NCBI GenBank assembly: GCA_046728075.1
Contig: JBKPDV010000289.1
Coordinates: forward strand, 1 to 10,178
DNA: 10,178 nt
Direction: 5' to 3'
DNA from: JBKPDV01 sp046728075
GTDB lineage: Bacteria > Acidobacteriota > Thermoanaerobaculia > UBA5066 > Gp7-AA6
Numbering within the stretch: position 1 is the stretch's first letter; the number at the start of each line of letters is the position of its first letter. The notes beneath the pieces are model-generated. The model ran no database searches and had not been told where the DNA came from. It was given only the letters and a program-made list of their open reading frames with translations. Shown piece after piece: positions 6,395-10,178 of the stretch. The translations under genes and the position numbers were made by a program.

Positions 6395-6790
6395 ATGGCG
6401 ATCGACGACCTGCGCCGAAACCGGATGATGTGCCACCTGCTCGAGTCGCTCGAAGCCGGCCGCGACATCGGCCACTACGGACGGCTCGTCTTCACGATGA
6501 TCGGCCGTCACTTTCTCGGCGAGGAAGAGGTCGTCGCGCTCCTCGCGCGCGATCCGGATTGCCCCGAGATCAAGGCGCGGGCGCTCTATCGGCAGGTCGA
6601 AGAGCACGACTACAGCCCGCCCACCCGCGAGCGGATCCTCGAATGGCAGTGTCACCAGGAGTTCCCGATCGTGCCCAACCCCGAAGATCCGGACTCGGCC
6701 AACGTCTACAAAGACCTCCAGTTTCCGGATCGGGTCTACGAGCACATCTCCGAGTACTACGAGCAGAAAGTCGAGAGCGAGTCGTCCTGA
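6395..6790 (+). CDS. Conserved-looking hypothetical protein, 131 residues, acidic
   Basis: I do not recognise this protein. It is soluble, mostly helical in appearance and rich in Glu and Asp. It has no signal peptide or membrane segment. Residues 9-45 (NRMMCHLLESLEAGRDIGHY and following GRLVFTMIGRHFLGEEE) read like one amphipathic helical unit. A Pro-rich stretch follows (PIVPNPEDPD, 91-100), and the tail is FPDRVYEHISEYYEQK. Three cysteines (13, 56, 86) and several histidines (14, 27, 39, 71, 87), including CH pairs at 13-14 and 86-87, could bind a metal, which is speculative. The ATG at 6395 has no Shine-Dalgarno; ATGs at codons 11 and 12 are alternatives. Its frame carries the coherent protein-like sequence here, while the overlapping frames are Arg/Pro-rich shadows. 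It is divergent from the ligase/radical SAM/flavoprotein operon and may belong with it. Confidence 0.7.
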   Translation: MAIDDLRRNRMMCHLLESLEAGRDIGHYGRLVFTMIGRHFLGEEEVVALLARDPDCPEIKARALYRQVEEHDYSPPTRERILEWQCHQEFPIVPNPEDPDSANVYKDLQFPDRVYEHISEYYEQKVESESS

Positions 6791-6926
6791 CCGCGGAAGA
6801 TCTCGATTCGAGCGGGTCCTCGCAAGCGCCCCGGCCCGGCATTCCCCACGGGACCACGCGGCGGGTCTGGTGTGACGGAAGGACGGTCCGCCCGCCCGGC
6901 GCGGCTCTTGCTACTCCAGGGCTCGC

Positions 6927-8378
6927 ATGGGCTTGCTTCAGGGCCTGATCGGATACGTTCGAAAATCCTCAAAGAAGCTCGTCCAGGCCATCTTCGGCTG
7001 GGCAGTCCAGGCGCTCTTCGGCACGCCGAACGCGAGCGAGAAGACGCTCCTGTCGGCCGTCGTGGCTGTTTCCGCGGGCTGGCCGCTCCTGTTGCTCGGC
7101 GTCGCCTTCCCCAAGACCGCGGCCCTCGTTCTGGCGTTCGTGCCGATTCCCAAAGGAGTGCCATCGGGCGCCGTACGGATCGCCTGGATCGCAGCGGCTG
7201 TGCTCGTGCCAATCGGGGTGGGAATGGTTCTCGCGCGTCGAGGAAAGATTCACGCTGCGGGTGAGCCCTTCTGGAAACGCGCGGCGCGGGGGATTCCGAT
7301 CACGGTCGCGATCGGAACGGCCTTTCTCGTCGCCTTCGTCACGTCTCCCCTTCGCCGGCTCATCGCTCTCTCGAAGCGCTGGGAAGAGGAACACCTGCCT
7401 CTCCTGATCGAGAGGAAGGAATACACGTCCATCGCCGAAAGGGTTCGCGAGACTCTCTTTCGCGCGAAGCTGCCGGTGGAGCGGGCCGAGCCTCCCTGGC
7501 TCCTGACCGCGCCCTCCCGCGTGATTCGCGCGCTCGGAGGTCCCACCCTCCGGGCACGCCTTCCCGAGAATCTCCAGTTCTTCCGCCGCCGCGATCTGGA
7601 AGTGATCGTCAACCCCAACGGGGTCACGCTGCAGGGAGCCGAGAAGACCGCGGCGCGCGCGCACGGAGTCTTGAGCGAGGAGGCGACACTGACGCCCGCG
7701 CTCCAGACGACGGAACCGGCGGCGCAGGAGCTGGAGAAGCAGTTGAAGGACGTCTGGAAGGTCTGGCAGCAGGATCCTATTCCTCACACCGGCTCGGCCA
7801 TTCTGCTCGCGCGGCTCGAGGAGATCTCCCGGGAGCTGGACAAGACGTTCCTCCCTTACGAACAGTGGCAGGTGCTCTACCGCGAGATCCTGCAGATGAA
7901 CCGAGCGATCGGCGGGCGACCGCAACTGCTGGAGAAGTCCAAGGAGGGAGACATGGAAGAGAAGAAACTCGAGGAGCGGAGGTTGCGCGCCGTGTCCGAC
8001 CGTCCGTTGCGAGATCTGTCGAGCGCCGATCTCTTCACGGACACGACGCGCGAGATTGGAGAGCTCATCCGGAAAGAAATCGAGCTGGCCAAAGCCGAGC
8101 TCCGGGCGGACCTGAAACAGGAGTTCGCGATGGCGCGCTCCTTCGGAATCGCGGCCCTGGCGGCCCTGGTCTTCGTCAACATGCTCTTCGTGGCTTTGGC
8201 CCTCTGGCTCTCCCTGTTTCTCGCTCCCTGGATTGCGGCTCTCGTGGTTGCGGGCGTCCTGCTTCTCCTCGCCGGCGGATTCGCCGGCTTCGGATGGACG
8301 CGAAGGGTGCGGCCACTGGAGGCGACCCGCAAGACGCTCAAGGAGAACTGGCAATGGGCGAAGAGCCGCATCGCGTAA
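6927..8378 (+). CDS. Membrane protein fused to a C-terminal holin-superfamily-III (DUF1469, YqjE-like) domain
   Basis: A 483-residue protein in two parts. Residues 1-342 have a basic amphipathic start, hydrophobic segments at about 41-60, 63-74, 83-104 and 123-140, and then a long charged region (150-340) rich in helices (QELEKQLKDVWKVWQQ at 267-282). I do not recognise this part. Residues 343-483 form a typical phage-holin-superfamily-III/DUF1469 domain: RPLRDLSSADLFTDTTREIG (359-378), an amphipathic helix IRKEIELAKAELRADLKQE, and two close membrane segments (about 405-429 and 433-456) with a short basic tail. Such domains (E. coli YqjE) are inner-membrane proteins often encoded beside DUF883 and DUF3618 proteins, as here. 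The whole frame is open, but a perfect Shine-Dalgarno and ATG lie exactly at the junction, so a lost stop codon or a dual product is possible. The ATG at 6927 has only a weak purine stretch upstream. Confidence 0.75.
   Translation: MGLLQGLIGYVRKSSKKLVQAIFGWAVQALFGTPNASEKTLLSAVVAVSAGWPLLLLGVAFPKTAALVLAFVPIPKGVPSGAVRIAWIAAAVLVPIGVGMVLARRGKIHAAGEPFWKRAARGIPITVAIGTAFLVAFVTSPLRRLIALSKRWEEEHLPLLIERKEYTSIAERVRETLFRAKLPVERAEPPWLLTAPSRVIRALGGPTLRARLPENLQFFRRRDLEVIVNPNGVTLQGAEKTAARAHGVLSEEATLTPALQTTEPAAQELEKQLKDVWKVWQQDPIPHTGSAILLARLEEISRELDKTFLPYEQWQVLYREILQMNRAIGGRPQLLEKSKEGDMEEKKLEERRLRAVSDRPLRDLSSADLFTDTTREIGELIRKEIELAKAELRADLKQEFAMARSFGIAALAALVFVNMLFVALALWLSLFLAPWIAALVVAGVLLLLAGGFAGFGWTRRVRPLEATRKTLKENWQWAKSRIA
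7953..8378 (+). CDS. Probable separate or internally started holin-superfamily-III (DUF1469) protein, 141 residues
   Basis: An ATG at 7953-7955, in frame with the longer gene, is preceded by AAGGAGG at 7941-7947 with five bases between, the best ribosome binding site in this part of the window. Starting here gives MEEKKLEERRLRAVSDRPLR and then the complete DUF1469 domain, 141 residues, which is the normal size for stand-alone members of the family. Either the family protein is made from this internal start in addition to the fusion, or it is the only C-terminal product and the upstream gene has lost its stop codon, naturally or through a sequence error. I list it separately because the start signals are strong. 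Confidence 0.55.
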   Translation: MEEKKLEERRLRAVSDRPLRDLSSADLFTDTTREIGELIRKEIELAKAELRADLKQEFAMARSFGIAALAALVFVNMLFVALALWLSLFLAPWIAALVVAGVLLLLAGGFAGFGWTRRVRPLEATRKTLKENWQWAKSRIA

Positions 8379-8773
8379 GGAGCGAAGATCCCTCGCCCGA
8401 GGACCTGCGCCGGCTCGAAAGGGAAATCGAGCGCAGCCGCGAACGGCTTTCGGGCCTCGTGGCGGAGCTCGACCGGCGCCGGCACGAACTCCTTTCCGTA
8501 AGGGCCCATCCGGTCCGCACGGGGGCTCTGGGCGCGGCGACCGCGGGACTTATCGCGGGCGGCGTGTTCCTCATCTTGCGCCGCCGCGCGCGGCGCCAAC
8601 AGGCCAGGGTAAAGGGACGACAGTTCGGGCAGGCCCTCGGACGTGTCTTCGAGCATCCGGAGCGATTGGCGTCGAAGGCGAAGAGGCCCGTATCTCGCGT
8701 TCTCGTCGCCGTGGCGCCCATCCTGATCAGGAAGATTACCGACCGCGCGTTCGCGGCGCGGCGGCGGCGCTAG
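8354..8773 (+). CDS. DUF3618-like membrane-anchored protein
   Basis: A 139-residue protein beginning MGEEPHRVRSEDPSPEDLRR. Residues 17-50 (LRRLEREIERSRERLSGLVAELDRRRHELL, in two helical turns of coil) are the N-terminal DUF3618 signature, in which an 'xLexEIexxRxxL' coiled coil precedes a membrane anchor. A single hydrophobic segment (about 59-75, ALGAATAGLIAGGVFLI) is followed by a strongly basic region (RRRARRQQARVKGRQ) and a basic, partly hydrophobic C-terminus. The family has no proven activity; it sits with DUF1469 proteins near the inner membrane. The ATG at 8354-8356 has AAGGAG eight bases upstream (8340-8345) and lies 25 bp inside the end of the preceding gene, so the two are probably translationally coupled. 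An open frame extends far upstream in the same phase but is the shadow of the holin-domain gene. Confidence 0.75.
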   Translation: MGEEPHRVRSEDPSPEDLRRLEREIERSRERLSGLVAELDRRRHELLSVRAHPVRTGALGAATAGLIAGGVFLILRRRARRQQARVKGRQFGQALGRVFEHPERLASKAKRPVSRVLVAVAPILIRKITDRAFAARRRR

Positions 8774-8899
8774 CCGCTTATGTCAGTTTTGATATGGGTC
8801 GGCGCGGGAGTCGCAGAGTTCGGGACAGCGCTCGTCTGATTTCTGATCTGGGAGGCTCGATCGATCCATGGGCTTGCTGGCTGAAATGAGGTTCCGAGC
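8774..8899. other. Intergenic gap before the PQQ-dehydrogenase-like gene
   Basis: This gap of 126 bp is noticeably less GC-rich at its left end (8774-8800). I see no hairpin terminator for the DUF3618 gene. GAGG at 8888-8891 serves as the ribosome binding site of the next gene. A promoter for that gene is expected here, but no clear boxes are visible. A 19-codon hydrophobic frame starting at ATG 8779 has no ribosome binding site and is probably chance. Confidence 0.3.
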
Positions 8900-10178
8900 G
8901 TGAAACGGGGCGTCGTCGCCGCGGCTTCGATCCTTCTGCTCGCGGGGAGTCCGTCCTGCCGTGACTCGGGCGCGAATCGAGAGAAGCCGCAGCCGACGCG
9001 TCCGAGCGTATCCGCGGTTCCGAAGTCGGCCTCCGCCGCCGCGCGACACCCCGCTTGGATCGAAGCGGACGACGGACAGTGGAGCCGGCCGGCCAAGGAT
9101 TACGCGAGCACCCGCTACACCGCGCTCGACCAGATCAACGCTGGCAACGTCGCTCGCCTTCGAGTCGCGTTCACGTTTTCGACGAGCCTCGCGAAAGGGC
9201 ACGAGGCCGCGCCTCTCGTCATCAACGACACGATGTACGTGGTGACTCCCTATCCCGACATCCTCTATGCGCTCGATCTCACCCGACCCGGCGCGTCGCT
9301 CAAGTGGGCGTATCGACCGGAGGTCAAGGCCGCCTCCCAGGGAGTGGCCTGCTGCGACGTCGTCAACGAAGGCGCCAGCTTCGCCGACGGAAAGGTCCTC
9401 TACAACACGCTCGACAACCAGTCGATCGCGGTCGACGCGAAGAGCGGCAAGGAGAAATGGAAGACACAGCTCGCCGATTTTCATCACGGCGAGTCGATGA
9501 CGATGGCGCCGCTCGTCGTCAAGGACCACGTTCTCGTCGGCAACAGCGGCGCCTTGTTTGGCGTGCGCGGCCGTCTGACCGCCTTGAACTTGAGCAACGG
9601 AAGCATCGCCTGGCGGGCCGACAGCACCGGGCCCGACAAGGACGTCCTGATCGGATCGAGCTTCAGGCCCTTCTACGAGCAGGATCGCGGAACGGATCTC
9701 GGTGTCTCGAGCTGGCCGCCGGAGGCGTGGAAGATCGGGGGAGGAGCGGTCTGCGGCTGGATCTCCTACGACCCTGAGCTCGACTTGATCTATTCCGGAA
9801 CTTCGAGCCCGGCCCCCTGGAACTCGGACCAGCGCCGGGGAGACAACAAATGGACCTCGACGCTCTTCGCCCGCCGTCCGGAGACCGGCGAGGCCATCTG
9901 GGCTTTTCAGTTCAATCCGCACGATCTCTTCAATTACGGCGGCGCCGGCGAAAATGTCCTGGTCGATTTGCCGCTGGAAGGCCGAACTCGCAGCGCGCTT
10001 CTCCACGCCGACAGCAACGGTTACGTCTACGTGCTCGACCGCGCGAGCGGCGAGATGCTCTCGGCGACTCCCTTCGCGCACATTACGACGACTTCCGGCA
10101 TCAATCCCAAGACCGGCCGCCCGATCCAGGTCCCCTCCAAAGAGCCCCAAACCGAGAAGGCTGTGCGAGACATCTGCC
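8900..10178 (+). CDS. PQQ-dependent methanol/ethanol dehydrogenase homologue with substituted metal and catalytic residues; 3' end outside the window
   Basis: The first 426 residues of an exported eight-bladed beta-propeller. The start is GTG at 8900, eight bases after GAGG. MKRGVVAAASILLLAGSPSC is a signal peptide with a possible but imperfect lipobox Cys at residue 20, followed by a Pro/Ser/Ala-rich linker (about 21-50) before the propeller. Family sequences are clear: WSRPAKDYASTRYTALDQIN, GVACCDVVN with the vicinal disulfide pair, GVRGRLTALNL, WPPEAWKIGGG, SPAPWNSD, RGDNKWTSTLFARR and NGYVYVLDRASGE. Compared with my recollection of methanol dehydrogenase MxaF, the three metal ligands differ: Glu177 is Leu (SGALFGVRG), Asn261 is Ser (GTSSPAPWN) and the catalytic Asp303 is Asn (PHDLFNYGG). 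Trp243, the floor of the PQQ pocket, is Cys (GGGAVCGW). It belongs to the family by fold, but classic alcohol oxidation through a Ca or lanthanide site is doubtful. No cytochrome or PQQ-biosynthesis gene is in view. Confidence 0.85.
   Translation, partial: MKRGVVAAASILLLAGSPSCRDSGANREKPQPTRPSVSAVPKSASAAARHPAWIEADDGQWSRPAKDYASTRYTALDQINAGNVARLRVAFTFSTSLAKGHEAAPLVINDTMYVVTPYPDILYALDLTRPGASLKWAYRPEVKAASQGVACCDVVNEGASFADGKVLYNTLDNQSIAVDAKSGKEKWKTQLADFHHGESMTMAPLVVKDHVLVGNSGALFGVRGRLTALNLSNGSIAWRADSTGPDKDVLIGSSFRPFYEQDRGTDLGVSSWPPEAWKIGGGAVCGWISYDPELDLIYSGTSSPAPWNSDQRRGDNKWTSTLFARRPETGEAIWAFQFNPHDLFNYGGAGENVLVDLPLEGRTRSALLHADSNGYVYVLDRASGEMLSATPFAHITTTSGINPKTGRPIQVPSKEPQTEKAVRDIC

Noticed and set aside
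6969..8354. Open frame of 461 codons on the minus strand opposite the holin-domain gene
   Set aside because: The translation is rich in Arg, Glu and Gln with no recognisable motif. The plus strand has membrane segments, a DUF1469 domain and good ribosome binding sites.
7953..8378. Phage lysis holin or prophage remnant
   Set aside because: The holin-superfamily-III/DUF1469 name is historical. The neighbouring DUF3618 gene and the absence of any phage gene point to a chromosomal YqjE-like envelope protein.
8779..8838. Small hydrophobic ORF of 19 codons (MSVLIWVGAGVAEFGTALV)
   Set aside because: There is no ribosome binding site, it is short, and nothing else supports it as a real peptide gene.
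8783..10150. Open frame of 455 codons on the minus strand opposite the PQQ-dehydrogenase-like gene
   Set aside because: The plus-strand frame, which runs off the window, has unmistakable PQQ-dehydrogenase sequence; the antisense frame is a shadow.

Overview
The window is GC-rich, with tightly packed and often overlapping genes and no tRNA, rRNA, insertion sequence or CRISPR array that I can see. Gene content (BNR/Asp-box secreted protein, MurQ etherase, halogenase-like flavoprotein, PQQ-type propeller, holin-III/DUF3618 pair) suggests a free-living Gram-negative soil or sediment bacterium. Acidobacteriota (Thermoanaerobaculia-like) is my best guess. That placement is inference from style and content; no marker gene is present.

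Layout. (1) 1-1372, minus strand: a probable three-gene unit reading leftwards. It holds a Yip1-type membrane protein with a perfect Shine-Dalgarno, a DUF2752 membrane protein overlapping it by 11 bp, and the N-terminus of a secreted BNR/Asp-box-type protein that leaves the window and has no ATG/GTG/TTG start. (2) 1496-2413, plus strand: murQ, the MurNAc-6-phosphate etherase of cell-wall recycling, divergent from the Yip1 unit. (3) 2421-2456: a GC-rich palindrome of a common dispersed-repeat type lies between the convergent murQ and flavoprotein genes and supplies the last residues of the flavoprotein. (4) 2424-6314, minus strand: a tightly coupled three-gene operon. It encodes an asparagine-synthetase-like ligase lacking the glutaminase nucleophile, a radical SAM enzyme (overlap 20 bp) and a flavin-dependent halogenase-like oxidoreductase (overlap 4 bp). 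It looks like a small, unassigned biosynthetic or modification pathway. (5) 6395-6790, plus strand: an unrecognised 131-residue protein divergent from that operon. (6) 6927-8773, plus strand: a long membrane protein whose C-terminus is a holin-superfamily-III (DUF1469, YqjE-like) domain with its own internal start and Shine-Dalgarno, followed by an overlapping DUF3618 protein; this resembles envelope/stress clusters of the YqjD-YqjE type. (7) 8900-end, plus strand: the first 426 residues of an exported PQQ-dependent methanol/ethanol dehydrogenase homologue whose metal ligands and catalytic Asp all appear substituted.

The two observations I would follow up first are the AsnB-like/radical SAM/halogenase-like operon and the PQQ-dehydrogenase homologue with the degenerate active site.
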